Below, in pieces: positions 1-8,811 of a DNA stretch of 40,587 nt (the stretch's first letter is position 1; the number at the start of each line of letters is the position of its first letter). The notes below the pieces were generated by a model. The model saw nothing but the letters and a program-made list of their open reading frames with translations. It searched no databases and was not told the origin of the DNA. The translations under genes and the position numbers were made by a program. The stretch comes from JAWKTM01 sp041399085 (lineage in GTDB: Bacteria; Planctomycetota; Planctomycetia; Pirellulales; Pirellulaceae). The stretch lies in assembly GCA_041399085.1 (NCBI GenBank), contig JAWKTM010000067.1, positions 1 to 40,587 of the forward strand, in the 5' to 3' direction.

Positions 1-624
1 TCCCATCGACAACTCAGCCAACGAGATTTGTGGCGGACAGTTCACTTGCAAACGATCGCGAAGCTGGCGCAGTCGTGCGAATTCGCGGCGAGCGTCGTCC
101 GCGTCGCCTTCCAGCGAAGCCATCGCCATTAAACCGCGAATCGTTACGTGCTCCAGCGCCGCGAAGTCCGCGAGGTGCGGTTCCAGATCATCCGGCGCGA
201 AACCATGTTTTGTCGCGTCGCCCGAGATATTGACTTCCAGCAACGTCGGCACGGGACGTCCGATCGCGCGGCCGATCTGGTTCAGTTCGCTCAGCAATCG
301 CAGGCTGTCGCCCGAATGAATCAGCGACGCGATCTCCGCCGTGCGCCGCGCCTTGTTGCGTTGAAGATGGCCAATCATGTGCCAGCGAACGCGCGGATCG
401 TCGATCGCGGACGACTTCGCCCACAACGATTGCGGCCGGCTTTCACCCAAGTCAAAACAGCCCGCCTCGACCACGGCCCGCGTCAAATCCGCGTCGACAT
501 ACTTCACAACCGCCACCAACGTGACATCGGCCGCGACGCGCCCGCTGCGAACCGCGGCACTCGCAATTCGCTCACGCAGCGCGGCGATGTTCTCCGAAAT
601 TCGTGAAAGCGATTGCGAGCTCAT
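1..624 (-). CDS. yggS: YggS/PLPBP-family pyridoxal-phosphate homeostasis protein (3' end cut by window edge)
   Basis: Members of this family bind PLP without a known catalytic reaction and act in vitamin B6 and amino-acid homeostasis in the cytoplasm. The reading frame from the ATG at 624 stays open to base 1, giving 208 residues of a family that is usually about 225-235 long. Family landmarks are visible in order: the PLP lysine in LVAVVKYVD (K41), LGESRPQ, WHMIGHLQRNK, LLEVNISGDATKHGF, IRGLMAM, and LSMG at the very edge, where the family normally continues with MSxD. The start was chosen because MSSQSLSRISENI precedes the first conserved helix at the usual distance. It lies 20 bp downstream of the stop of the next gene on the same strand, so the two may be cotranscribed. 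No strong ribosome binding site is visible. Confidence 0.9.
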   Translation of the reverse strand, partial: MSSQSLSRISENIAALRERIASAAVRSGRVAADVTLVAVVKYVDADLTRAVVEAGCFDLGESRPQSLWAKSSAIDDPRVRWHMIGHLQRNKARRTAEIASLIHSGDSLRLLSELNQIGRAIGRPVPTLLEVNISGDATKHGFAPDDLEPHLADFAALEHVTIRGLMAMASLEGDADDARREFARLRQLRDRLQVNCPPQISLAELSMG

Positions 625-644
625 GGCACGAGGCGAGGAAACGA

Positions 645-2444
645 TTACTCCGTGTCGATCTGCACCAACGAATTCACTTCGCCGTCGCCATCGAACTGAG
701 CGGCGAGGAATTCGTTCGACAGATTGTGTCCCAACACGGTGCGATTGCCGGCTGGAGCCAGCGAGCGGTAGAACAGCCATTGCTCGCGTCCGATCTGCAC
801 ACGGTATCCAACCGCCACGTCGGGCGGCTGAATCCGCAATCGCTCGGCCACCGTCAGTTGCCGCCAAGTTCGCTCGCGGACAGCCCGGCGGCTTACCAAA
901 TCGACAAACAACGGTGCGTACAGACGCTGGCCGTAGATCGACTGGGAAAGCGTCAGACCCCGACCTTGCTGAGTCAACGTGCCTCGCGAGCTGTCGCATC
1001 GCCACTCGGACAACGCCAGCGGCAAGACCGTGGCCAACACACGCTGGCCGTGCAGTTCCCCGTCGGTGGTCTCTTCGCCCGGCTGAAATTCGATTCCATC
1101 GACCAGCGGCAACGTCACTTCGTATTCGATCTTGCCAACCGCTTCACCTACCACGGCGTCGGCCAACAGCACGAAGCGATCCTGCCGAGCCAGCAGAATC
1201 TGTCGCTGGAGCTTCCAGCCGTGCGACCAATCTTGTTGAATCTCCAAATAGTCCACATCGTCGTCGGAATGCCAACACAACTCGCCCCATTCGGAATCGA
1301 TCGACAGCGGCTTGTCGTCCACACGCAATCGCGTTTCCCATTGCCCGGCCAGCAAACGGGCCTTGCCGACGCTCAATTCACCGTGCAACTCCGGGCCGTT
1401 GAACGTGGTGGCAAAATACTCATCGGGCCGCTTCCACCCAGAACGCATCACGGCGACTTCCGCCCACCCCGAATAAATCGACGGCTCGGGCGCTTCGATT
1501 AAGTTGCCCGATCTGGCTGCAAGCTTCGCGAGATACTTGCCCCGCGGAAGCACGCAATCGGCCATCGCCATGTCCGCTCGGTCGCCGGCGTTTTCCAAAG
1601 CCACGGCGAATAGGTCGGCCGGATAGGCCGCCTCGTCCGCGACCAGAATCGGAGAACCATCGTGGCGAGTCAACCGAATCGCTTGACGCACCAACCACTC
1701 GTATTGCAATCGCGCGTCGCCCGGCAAGGCATCCATCCCCGCGGCGTCGCCGATCGCTGTGCAGCGAGTCCAGCAGGCCAACAGCAAACGAACGATGGCC
1801 AGGTCGCGCGCGTGCGGCATCCCATCGCCATCCAACAGCGCGTCGATCCCGGCCGCCAGCGACGCAACGGCCGCCGTTTGCCAACCCTCGCTGTGCGAAT
1901 GGTCGGGCCGCACGATCGACAACAACAAAGGCAGTTCGCCCGTCAGCAGTTGGTGTTCGACCGGATGGCGCGGCAATCCCACGCCCGCCGCGTCGCGAGA
2001 AACCGCCATCAACTGCTCGACCAATTCATCGACACGGCCCGGCAGCAACAGCTTCGACAATCCCGGCACCAGATACGCCCACGCTAAACATTCCAACGCC
2101 AGTGTCAGCCCCGCGCCGCGGTGAGAAAGCGATTCGATCCAAGCGTCCAACTGCGCGACGATGCGCGTCGCGGCCGACTTGCGCGTGGTTGGTTTCCGTG
2201 CCGATTTGCGCGACGACCCGCGCGCGTCGCTGTCGTCAGCGATTCGCTTGAGCCACGTCGAACATTGGTCCAGTATCGGCGACACCGATCGCTCGGCAGG
2301 GACGGCCCAATGCAGCGCCGTCGGCTGTCCGCTTTCCAGCAGCTTATGCAGCTTGCGAACGGTTTTTGGCTCCAAGCGCCCCGAGCGGGTGCGAGGCGGT
2401 TTTCGTTTGGAGTGGCTCGATTTGCGTTTCGTGGTGGCGGTCAT
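645..2444 (-). CDS. hypothetical protein with heparinase II/III-like C-terminal region
   Basis: The ~600-residue product has a very basic, Ser/Thr/Lys/Arg-rich first 40 residues (MTATTKRKSSHSKRK...), a mostly helical middle section rich in Ala and Leu, and a C-terminal half that looks like a beta-sandwich. The stretch AVMRSGW..DEYFATTFNGPELHGELSVGKARLLAGQWE resembles the heparinase II/III-like region that follows an alpha/alpha toroid, but the usual HxHxD-type residues are not clearly present, so activity is doubtful. No signal peptide is visible, although a polysaccharide lyase would normally be exported. An alternative in-frame start at 2486 would add 14 residues; neither start has a good Shine-Dalgarno sequence. 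It is probably cotranscribed with the downstream YggS-like gene. The gene is confident; the family link is only suggestive. Confidence 0.75.
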   Translation of the reverse strand: MTATTKRKSSHSKRKPPRTRSGRLEPKTVRKLHKLLESGQPTALHWAVPAERSVSPILDQCSTWLKRIADDSDARGSSRKSARKPTTRKSAATRIVAQLDAWIESLSHRGAGLTLALECLAWAYLVPGLSKLLLPGRVDELVEQLMAVSRDAAGVGLPRHPVEHQLLTGELPLLLSIVRPDHSHSEGWQTAAVASLAAGIDALLDGDGMPHARDLAIVRLLLACWTRCTAIGDAAGMDALPGDARLQYEWLVRQAIRLTRHDGSPILVADEAAYPADLFAVALENAGDRADMAMADCVLPRGKYLAKLAARSGNLIEAPEPSIYSGWAEVAVMRSGWKRPDEYFATTFNGPELHGELSVGKARLLAGQWETRLRVDDKPLSIDSEWGELCWHSDDDVDYLEIQQDWSHGWKLQRQILLARQDRFVLLADAVVGEAVGKIEYEVTLPLVDGIEFQPGEETTDGELHGQRVLATVLPLALSEWRCDSSRGTLTQQGRGLTLSQSIYGQRLYAPLFVDLVSRRAVRERTWRQLTVAERLRIQPPDVAVGYRVQIGREQWLFYRSLAPAGNRTVLGHNLSNEFLAAQFDGDGEVNSLVQIDTE

Positions 2445-2615
2445 GTCGGAAATGGGGCGAGCGGTATAATGTTTGCGATGCCGCACGCGGAAGTTGACCG
2501 TCTGATGTGGTCCCCGGCCCGCGCGTGAACGAATCGAGTATCTTAGTCACTGCCCAATATACTGACTGCCCCGCGCCACGCGCACTTCCCCGTAAGGAAT
2601 TCAGGAGGATTGAAG

Positions 2616-3491
2616 ATGAAAGTTCGCTCGAAATTGGTTTGGACGACTCCGAGGTTCCTGTTCGCGGCGAGTGTTGTGGTTCTGGGCGCGGCGAGTATCG
2701 CGCGGGCCGACGATCCCGCGACGACGCCCCAATCCGAAGCCGCAGTGCCTGAAGCCGCAGTACCCGCGGCGCCGGCGGAAGCGGCCGACAAGCCTGTCGA
2801 GCCAACCGACACGGTCGCCGATACGAACGACAGCGATGCCGCCGCGTCGCCGTTGACGCGAGTTGCCAAGGATTATGACTTGTGGATCGACAAGGAACGT
2901 CACTTGGTAGTAATCGACGGCAAGGTCGTGTTACGCGAAGGGCCGCTGGAGATGTTTGCTTGCTCGAAGGGCACCAAGGAACACGAAGCGATCGTTGCGG
3001 TAAACGCGCCGGCCCGGTTCGTTCACGCCGCGCTGCTGGCCATCGGAGCTCAGCCCGGAAAGACCGTGCAGTTCACGCCCGAATACGTGGCCGCGTCCGG
3101 TCCTGAAGTCGACGTATGGGTGTTATGGAAAGGGGACGACGGCACGAAACACAAAGTTCGAGCTCAAGAGTGGATCAAGGAAGCGAAGACCGATAAGGCG
3201 ATGCCCTATCCGTTCGTGTTCGCCGGCAGCAGTTTCTGGCGTGACGAAGAGACCGGCGAAGTCTACTACCAAGCCGACGCTGGCGATCTGGTCTGCGTGT
3301 CGAATTTCACAACCGCGATGCTCGACATCCCCGTCCCCAGCAGCCAAGCAAACACGGGACTGCTCTTCTCCGCCTTCACCGACCGCATCCCACCCCGCGG
3401 CACGCCCATCCGTTTGGTATTAATCCCAAAACTAAAGCCGAAATCCCAGGAAAAGACCGACGACACGAAAGATGAGAAGAAGCCGAGTTAG
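2616..3491 (+). CDS. exported YdjY-domain protein
   Basis: The product of about 291 residues starts with a classical signal peptide (basic MKVRSKLVW, hydrophobic FLFAASVVVLGAASIARA, cleavage before DD). A low-complexity Ala/Pro/Glu linker to about residue 80 follows. The rest matches the YdjY-type domain common in planctomycete exported proteins: DLWIDKERHLVVIDGKVVLREGPLEMFAC, a central HAALLAIGAQPGKTV, VDVWVLWK, PFVFAGSSFW..EETGEVYYQADAGDLVCVSNF, and RGTPIRLVLIPK near the end. The biochemical role of the domain is not established. The ATG at 2616 is preferred over an in-frame TTG at 2610 because AGGAGG at 2603-2608 sits seven bases upstream of the ATG. The gene is divergent from the heparinase-like gene, with about 170 bp between the two starts. 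Confidence 0.85.
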   Translation: MKVRSKLVWTTPRFLFAASVVVLGAASIARADDPATTPQSEAAVPEAAVPAAPAEAADKPVEPTDTVADTNDSDAAASPLTRVAKDYDLWIDKERHLVVIDGKVVLREGPLEMFACSKGTKEHEAIVAVNAPARFVHAALLAIGAQPGKTVQFTPEYVAASGPEVDVWVLWKGDDGTKHKVRAQEWIKEAKTDKAMPYPFVFAGSSFWRDEETGEVYYQADAGDLVCVSNFTTAMLDIPVPSSQANTGLLFSAFTDRIPPRGTPIRLVLIPKLKPKSQEKTDDTKDEKKPS

Positions 3492-3542
3492 GCAGCCGAA
3501 GATTTAACGTTTATATGATGTGTGCGCATTCATGGAACGGTG

Positions 3543-3614
3543 ATGCGCAACACGGTATATGAATTCGGAACGGAGGGAGTCGCCGACGAGCAATACCGGG
3601 CACTCAGTCCATGA
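3543..3614 (+). CDS. possible 23-residue leader peptide coupled to the helicase gene
   Basis: An ATG at 3543 opens a 23-codon frame (MRNTVYEFGTEGVADEQYRALSP) whose TGA at 3612-3614 overlaps the helicase ATG at 3611 in an ATGA arrangement. Just upstream, an even shorter frame (ATG 3532, MER, TGA 3541-3543) overlaps the leader ATG in a TGATG arrangement. Such overlaps permit translational coupling by termination-reinitiation. The peptide has no recognised family and could be chance, since it is very short and has no obvious ribosome binding site. It is listed because the exact overlap may control translation of the large downstream protein. Confidence 0.3.
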   Translation: MRNTVYEFGTEGVADEQYRALSP

Positions 3615-6600
3615 AGCCAGGCTTGTATGAGCAATTGTTGACATTGGCGCTCCAGGATGAACTGGAGTCGATGGCAGATTCTCGACTCTATTCGCTAGCA
3701 CCTGTTGATAGCGAAGATGCTCATACCATCGTCGCCCAGTTTCTCGAACACATCCTGGCGAACGGATTGGCTACTCTGCGTGGTGCCGAAGCAGCGGAAC
3801 GCCAGCAGCGTTTGATCGCGCGGATCCTCGCAGCGCTCTCCGAGGAACTTGGACAGGAATGGACGCACCGATCGAGCATCGCCACGCCGCTTCGCCGGCT
3901 ACTAGCGGTCCACGCACAGCCATCGAACGCAATCCGCGACCGACCCGATACGCCTCTTTCTCGGTCGTCTTTGCTAACAGGAACACGACTTGATCCGAGC
4001 CTGGGTAGTCAACTTCAAAAAGAAATCGCGACTGCCGATCGTGTTGACATTCTCTGTTCGTTCATTCGGTGGAGCGGACTCCGAGTTCTATTGGATGATT
4101 TGCGACGCTTGGCCGAACATAATGAGGCACTGGGGCCCAGACTGCGAGTGATCACGACAAGCTATATGGGGGCGACTGACCCGAAGGCTATCGAAACACT
4201 TAGCAAGTTACCGAATACGGAAATTCGTGTTAGCTACGACACCAAACGTACCCGATTGCACGCGAAAGCCTATTTGATTCACCGGGAGACAGGTTTCAGT
4301 AGCGCATACGTCGGTTCCGCGAATCTCTCACACGCCGCCTTATCGGAAGGACTGGAATGGACGACTAAAGTGAGCCACTATGAGCTTCCGTATCTTTGGA
4401 GCAAAATTGCGGCCACATTCGAAACATATTGGCAAGATGACGAGTTTCAACTCTATGAGCGCGACAAGCCAGAGAAACTTAGGAAAGCTATAAGCGATCA
4501 GCGTTCATCGACCTCGGACAACGACCCCCGCGTTTCGTTTGACTTGCGACCGTATCCGTTTCAAGAGGAGATACTCGACGTTCTTGCCGCAGAGCGAGAA
4601 ATCCAGAAGAAAACGCATCATTTAGTTGTCGCAGCGACTGGCACTGGCAAGACCATGATTGCCGCGTTTGATTATGCTCGCATTTGCCGAAATTGGAGTC
4701 GAAGGCCCACTCTGCTGTTCATTGCTCACCGAGAGGAGATCCTTCGGCAAGCGTTGAGCTCCTTTCGCGGCGTACTTCGGGATCAAAACTTTGGCGATCT
4801 TCTCGTTGGTGGAAGTACTCCGGAACAGCAGCGTCACTTATTCTGCTCGATTCAAAGCTATAACTCGCAAGAACTCACGCAGCGGGCCTCCGACGAGTTC
4901 GAGTATGTCGTCGTGGACGAATTTCATCACGCGGCGGCCCCGAGCTATCGCCAACTGCTCGACCACGTTCGGCCGAAGGTGCTGCTGGGGCTTACTGCGA
5001 CACCCGAACGGTCGGATCAGCTCGACGTAACTCAGTGGTTTGATGGTCGAACCAGTGCGGAGATACGCTTGCCCGACGCAATCAACCGCCGACTGCTTTG
5101 CCCCTTTCACTACTTTGGTGTTTCGGACTCGGTCGACTTAGATGGCCTAATATGGCAGCGAGGTGGTTACCGAACCGAGGATCTCGACAGGCTATACACC
5201 GGCAACGACGCCCGCGCCCGGCTGGTTTTGTCCAAGGTGCAGGATTTGTTGACGGATCATCGGCAAGCACGCGGGCTCGGGTTCTGCGCGAGCAAAGCTC
5301 ACGCTGCATTCATGGCTACGTATTTCACTCGGCATGGCGTACCCGCCGCCGCGCTGACTTCCGATTCAACGAATGAACTGCGGAGGAGCGTGCAGGACCA
5401 ACTGCGTCGAAGGGACATCAACTTTATCTTCGCAGTCGACCTCTACAATGAAGGGGTGGATATACCGGAAATCGACACCGTGCTGTTTCTGCGCCCGACC
5501 GAGAGCCTCACAGTGTATCTACAGCAATTGGGGCGAGGGCTCCGTCAACATCCCGAGAAGGAATGCCTGACGGTGCTTGATTTCATTGGCGCTCAACGTC
5601 GCGAGTTTCGTTTTGCATCGCGGTTTCGAGCGCTGAGCACAAAACCCGAGGGGCGTCTGGATCAGGAAATCCAGCAAGGACTTCCTCATCTCCCCAGCGG
5701 CTGTGCGGTCCGCTTGGAACGAGTCGCTCAGCAACGAATTCTCCAGAACGTTCGCGAGTCGGTTCGTCTCATTCGTCCTCGCATGGTTGGCAGCCTACGT
5801 GAACTCGGTCGGTACTTGGGGCGAACTCCAACACTGGACGAAGCGCTCGATTATTTCGACACCTCCGTCGATGAACTGCTAAAGCGAGGGCTCTGGTCTC
5901 GGCTTTTGGCAGACGCGGGACTCGCGAGCACTCCTACTGATCCTGACGAAGACCGATTGGTAAGAGGTCTTCGCCGAATCTCGCACGTGGATTGCGCCGA
6001 ACAAATCCAACAGTGGTTGTCACTATTGGACGGCAAGAAGGACGTAGATGAGCGACTGGCCGAAATGCTGCATATCAGCCTGTGGGGTAGTGAAAGCAAA
6101 GGCTGGACACTTGCGAACGCAGGCGCTCGCCTGAAGAGCAACGTTGCCGTCACCAACGACTTGCGTTCCCTTCTCGACTCTCGGATGCGACATTCTCCCA
6201 CGCATCACTTCGGTTGCGAGCCGAAAGTTGCGGGGCCACTGACAATTCACGCCCTTTACAGTCGCGACGAAATTCTGACCGGGCTCGGGCACTGGTCACT
6301 CCAGAATCGTCCCGATCATCGTGAGGGCGTGCTTCATATCCGACACTCGAAAGTGGATGCGTTCTTTGTAACGTTGCGAAAGACCGAGGAAGACTATTCA
6401 CCGACCACGATGTACGAGGATTATCTGATCTCTCACGATCGGTTTCATTGGCAGTCCCAAAGCAATACATCCGTAGACTCGCCAACCGGACAACGTTACG
6501 TCAATCATCTTGAGAGAGGGTATACGCCACTATTGTTAGTTCGCGAAGCAAGGACACTGCCATCAGGACTCTCCGCACCGTACTACTTCCTTGGTCCGTG

Positions 6601-6709
6601 TGAGTACGTGTCTCACGAGGGGAGTCGTCCAATCAACATCATTTGGCGTCTCAAGTATCCGGTCCCCGCTCGTCTATTTCGAGCAATGGCTGTACAGCAT
6701 ATAGGCTAG
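3611..6709 (+). CDS. PLD-nuclease-like / superfamily 2 helicase / DUF3427 protein
   Basis: This 1032-residue protein has the three-part architecture of DUF3427 helicases. Residues ~110-290 form a phospholipase-D-like domain with HAKAYL (H217, K219) and GSANLS (235-240), the halves of an HKD-type motif. Residues ~310-690 are an SF2 helicase: Walker A AATGTGKT (341-348), DEFHH box (436-440), TATPER (462-467) and motif VI QQLGRGLRQ (638-646). The C-terminal ~270 residues are DUF3427, including REGVLHIRHSKVDAFFVTL, YSPTTMYEDYLISHDRFHWQSQ and SPTGQRYVNH. The family is thought to act on nucleic acids; repair and antiphage roles have been suggested, but the function is inferred. The start MKPGLYEQLLTLALQDEL matches the usual beginning of the family. 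It stands alone with convergent and unrelated neighbours, and its base composition looks more AT-rich than the flanking genes (not measured), which fits lateral acquisition. Confidence 0.93.
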   Translation: MKPGLYEQLLTLALQDELESMADSRLYSLAPVDSEDAHTIVAQFLEHILANGLATLRGAEAAERQQRLIARILAALSEELGQEWTHRSSIATPLRRLLAVHAQPSNAIRDRPDTPLSRSSLLTGTRLDPSLGSQLQKEIATADRVDILCSFIRWSGLRVLLDDLRRLAEHNEALGPRLRVITTSYMGATDPKAIETLSKLPNTEIRVSYDTKRTRLHAKAYLIHRETGFSSAYVGSANLSHAALSEGLEWTTKVSHYELPYLWSKIAATFETYWQDDEFQLYERDKPEKLRKAISDQRSSTSDNDPRVSFDLRPYPFQEEILDVLAAEREIQKKTHHLVVAATGTGKTMIAAFDYARICRNWSRRPTLLFIAHREEILRQALSSFRGVLRDQNFGDLLVGGSTPEQQRHLFCSIQSYNSQELTQRASDEFEYVVVDEFHHAAAPSYRQLLDHVRPKVLLGLTATPERSDQLDVTQWFDGRTSAEIRLPDAINRRLLCPFHYFGVSDSVDLDGLIWQRGGYRTEDLDRLYTGNDARARLVLSKVQDLLTDHRQARGLGFCASKAHAAFMATYFTRHGVPAAALTSDSTNELRRSVQDQLRRRDINFIFAVDLYNEGVDIPEIDTVLFLRPTESLTVYLQQLGRGLRQHPEKECLTVLDFIGAQRREFRFASRFRALSTKPEGRLDQEIQQGLPHLPSGCAVRLERVAQQRILQNVRESVRLIRPRMVGSLRELGRYLGRTPTLDEALDYFDTSVDELLKRGLWSRLLADAGLASTPTDPDEDRLVRGLRRISHVDCAEQIQQWLSLLDGKKDVDERLAEMLHISLWGSESKGWTLANAGARLKSNVAVTNDLRSLLDSRMRHSPTHHFGCEPKVAGPLTIHALYSRDEILTGLGHWSLQNRPDHREGVLHIRHSKVDAFFVTLRKTEEDYSPTTMYEDYLISHDRFHWQSQSNTSVDSPTGQRYVNHLERGYTPLLLVREARTLPSGLSAPYYFLGPCEYVSHEGSRPINIIWRLKYPVPARLFRAMAVQHIG

Positions 6710-6741
6710 GGCCAGGAAACGGACGCTACAGAACTAGCCGT

Positions 6742-6789
6742 AATTGCGTTTCAGCATATGTTTATGCAAGCGCGATTCACGCAATTTTT
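6742..6789 (+). terminator. candidate intrinsic terminator after the helicase gene
   Basis: An 8-bp perfect inverted repeat, AATTGCGT (6742-6749) and ACGCAATT (6779-6786), is followed by a short T run (TT within the arm plus TTT at 6787-6789). The 29-base loop holds a second small stem (GCAT / ATGC). It begins 32 bp after the helicase stop and ends just before the stop of the convergent gene. The long loop and short T run make it only a moderate candidate. Confidence 0.4.
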
Positions 6790-6794
6790 CCGTC

Positions 6795-8765
6795 TTACCG
6801 CACCAACACGACCCAATCTTCGTTGACCTCGTTTGGCGGGCGGCCGAGCGATATGGGGGCGCCGGAGCGGATGGTGGAGATGGTTCCGGTTTGAAGCTCG
6901 CCGCCGGTGCGGGGATTGAACCAGCGCACGTTGTATTCTCGTAGTGGTTGGTTGCGAAGGTCAAGCTCTACTTCACCGCCCGTTGGCAGGTAGACCACGT
7001 AGACGCTGCCGGCGGCGGCGAGGCAATAGCGGCTGTTGGCGTGCCGGGAATTGCCGACCAACTCATCCGCGCAAACCATGTCGTGAAATGGGATTTGGTT
7101 GTCGGAGAAGAAACCGATTGCGATGCGGCAGAAGTCCCACGAGCGATCTCGGCTGCGAAAGTCTTCACATACCAAATCATTCTGAGGCAGTTGGTAACCG
7201 AAATAGTATTCCACACCCGCTCCGCCCGCCATCAAATTGCCCCACAGGCATTGTTTGCGAATGTCGTGCAGGGTGTAGCCTCCGCCGGCCTTCGCTTTCG
7301 ATGCCGCACGCTCCTTTGCCACTCCATCATGTCCGTGATATCCCGGATCCGGCGGCACGCCCAAACCAGCCGGGTTCTGCTCATCATTGGCCACCACCCA
7401 GGGGCGTCCCGCGGCGCGCGACGCGTCAATCCACTTGAGAGTCCTCTCATGTGCGATGTTCCACGGGTTTTGCAGGGAAACGCCCGTCAGTAGGGATTGG
7501 TCGCCTAGCAACCGCGAGTACACCTTGTCCTGCTGATCCGGGAACGTGTGAACGACAATCGGGTGATGATAAGGATCCATTTCGTGGAGATAACGAATCA
7601 TGTCGCGCTGTTCGGTCGCCGATTGAGTATTCTCCTCGCCAATGTTCCAGTTCAAGGCCAAATTGTGACCATAGCGCGCGATGAGTTCACGGCAATATAG
7701 TCGCCGTTCGATCCCCAATTCTCCGCCGTCCAACGACTCGGGAACCAGACCGACACTCGCCTCATGTCCGCGACGATTGTCGTCGATCTCGTTTTCCTGC
7801 AATTTGAAATGTAAATGCAGGCCGCGTGTCGTGGCATGATCAAACACGATGCCCCACTGGTCTAGTTTGGAGCAGTCATAATGAAGCTTGTCGCCGCGAG
7901 CAACAAAGGGCCACACGTTATCGCCATCGCCGCCAGCATTGTAGGGCAGAAACGAGATGGTATTACAGCCTTTTCCCGAGAGATAATTGATCGCACCGAT
8001 CAGACACTTGCCTCGACCATCCTTCCAAGTTGGATCGCCGGGCCGCCAGTCGTCGACGTGTGGCGAGTACTGATGTAGCTGCTGGGTGGGAGCCGCTTCG
8101 CCAGATCGTGCCTCACGTTTTCGCCCCGGTTCAGTACCATCGAAGTCCACATAGGCCAACAGTGACTCGGGCGAATCGGGGCCAGCCTTTAAAAAGTACT
8201 CCCCGCTGCCCGCGAAGCGCAAGTGATGCTTGCCGACGTATTGCAAGCGTCCCTTGCCTCGAAAATCGCGTCCCACTTTATCAGTGGGAGCTATGCGAAA
8301 TGATCCGCTGATCCCGTCGTAGGGAGCCAGCCGCTGGTTACTTTCCGGAGTTCGCTTGATGATCCGGTCGCCCGATCGAAAGATGATAGAATAGCTCCAT
8401 TCACCGGTCTTATCTGGCGAGAGATGAGCTCGCCAAGCGGTTCCCGATCGTGCCGATGTCTCACTGGAATTTCCGTCCGCGGCGAAATAGCCCGGCACGC
8501 GGTAGATTGGCGAACCGGATTCATGTCTAAACTCCACCGTCATTTGATAGTCGGTGAAGGGATTCGGACTGTCGTCGCGTTCGTGAGCGTGGGGTCCGTT
8601 CAGTGTCAAAGTCAGCTTGTGCCATTGCTTCAACTCACCTGATATGCGAACCGACCCATCTCCATGGTCGGGGCGAATCTCCGCTTCCTGTGATTCGTCG
8701 GCTACCGCGATGAATGGAGCAATCCACGCTAAGGCCGGGAACATAAAGACGATCACGTATTTCAT
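6795..8765 (-). CDS. secreted DUF5060-containing glycoside-hydrolase-like protein with C-terminal collagenase-type binding domain
   Basis: The ~656-residue product begins with a signal peptide (MKYVIVFMFPALAWIAPFIAVA). Residues ~40-150 look like DUF5060, a beta-sandwich found in front of glycosidase barrels (WHKLTLTLNGPHAHERDD, NPFTDYQMTVEF). The middle is a TIM-barrel-like region with LRFAGSGEYFLKAGPDSPESLLAYVDFDG, GINYLSGKGCNTISFLPYNAGGDGDN, LHLHFKLQENE and ALNWNIGEENT; E377/E378 in NIGEEN are candidate acid/base residues. The last ~90 residues (VYLPTGGEVELDLR....VRWFNPRTGG) match the putative collagen-binding domain placed after such barrels. The role is probably extracellular cleavage of a complex polysaccharide; the substrate is unknown. 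The ATG at 8765 is preferred over an upstream in-frame TTG because it starts directly at the signal peptide. It lies 46 bp downstream of another secreted protein on the same strand, probably in one operon. Confidence 0.85.
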   Translation of the reverse strand: MKYVIVFMFPALAWIAPFIAVADESQEAEIRPDHGDGSVRISGELKQWHKLTLTLNGPHAHERDDSPNPFTDYQMTVEFRHESGSPIYRVPGYFAADGNSSETSARSGTAWRAHLSPDKTGEWSYSIIFRSGDRIIKRTPESNQRLAPYDGISGSFRIAPTDKVGRDFRGKGRLQYVGKHHLRFAGSGEYFLKAGPDSPESLLAYVDFDGTEPGRKREARSGEAAPTQQLHQYSPHVDDWRPGDPTWKDGRGKCLIGAINYLSGKGCNTISFLPYNAGGDGDNVWPFVARGDKLHYDCSKLDQWGIVFDHATTRGLHLHFKLQENEIDDNRRGHEASVGLVPESLDGGELGIERRLYCRELIARYGHNLALNWNIGEENTQSATEQRDMIRYLHEMDPYHHPIVVHTFPDQQDKVYSRLLGDQSLLTGVSLQNPWNIAHERTLKWIDASRAAGRPWVVANDEQNPAGLGVPPDPGYHGHDGVAKERAASKAKAGGGYTLHDIRKQCLWGNLMAGGAGVEYYFGYQLPQNDLVCEDFRSRDRSWDFCRIAIGFFSDNQIPFHDMVCADELVGNSRHANSRYCLAAAGSVYVVYLPTGGEVELDLRNQPLREYNVRWFNPRTGGELQTGTISTIRSGAPISLGRPPNEVNEDWVVLVR

Positions 8766-8811
8766 GCCAGTCAATTCCCACTAAATGAACGCGATACCGT
8801 CAACGCGAATT

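Noticed and set aside
377..1402. 341-codon plus-strand ORF
   Set aside because: Antisense shadow of the YggS-like and heparinase-like genes; Arg/Ala/Thr-rich with no domain.
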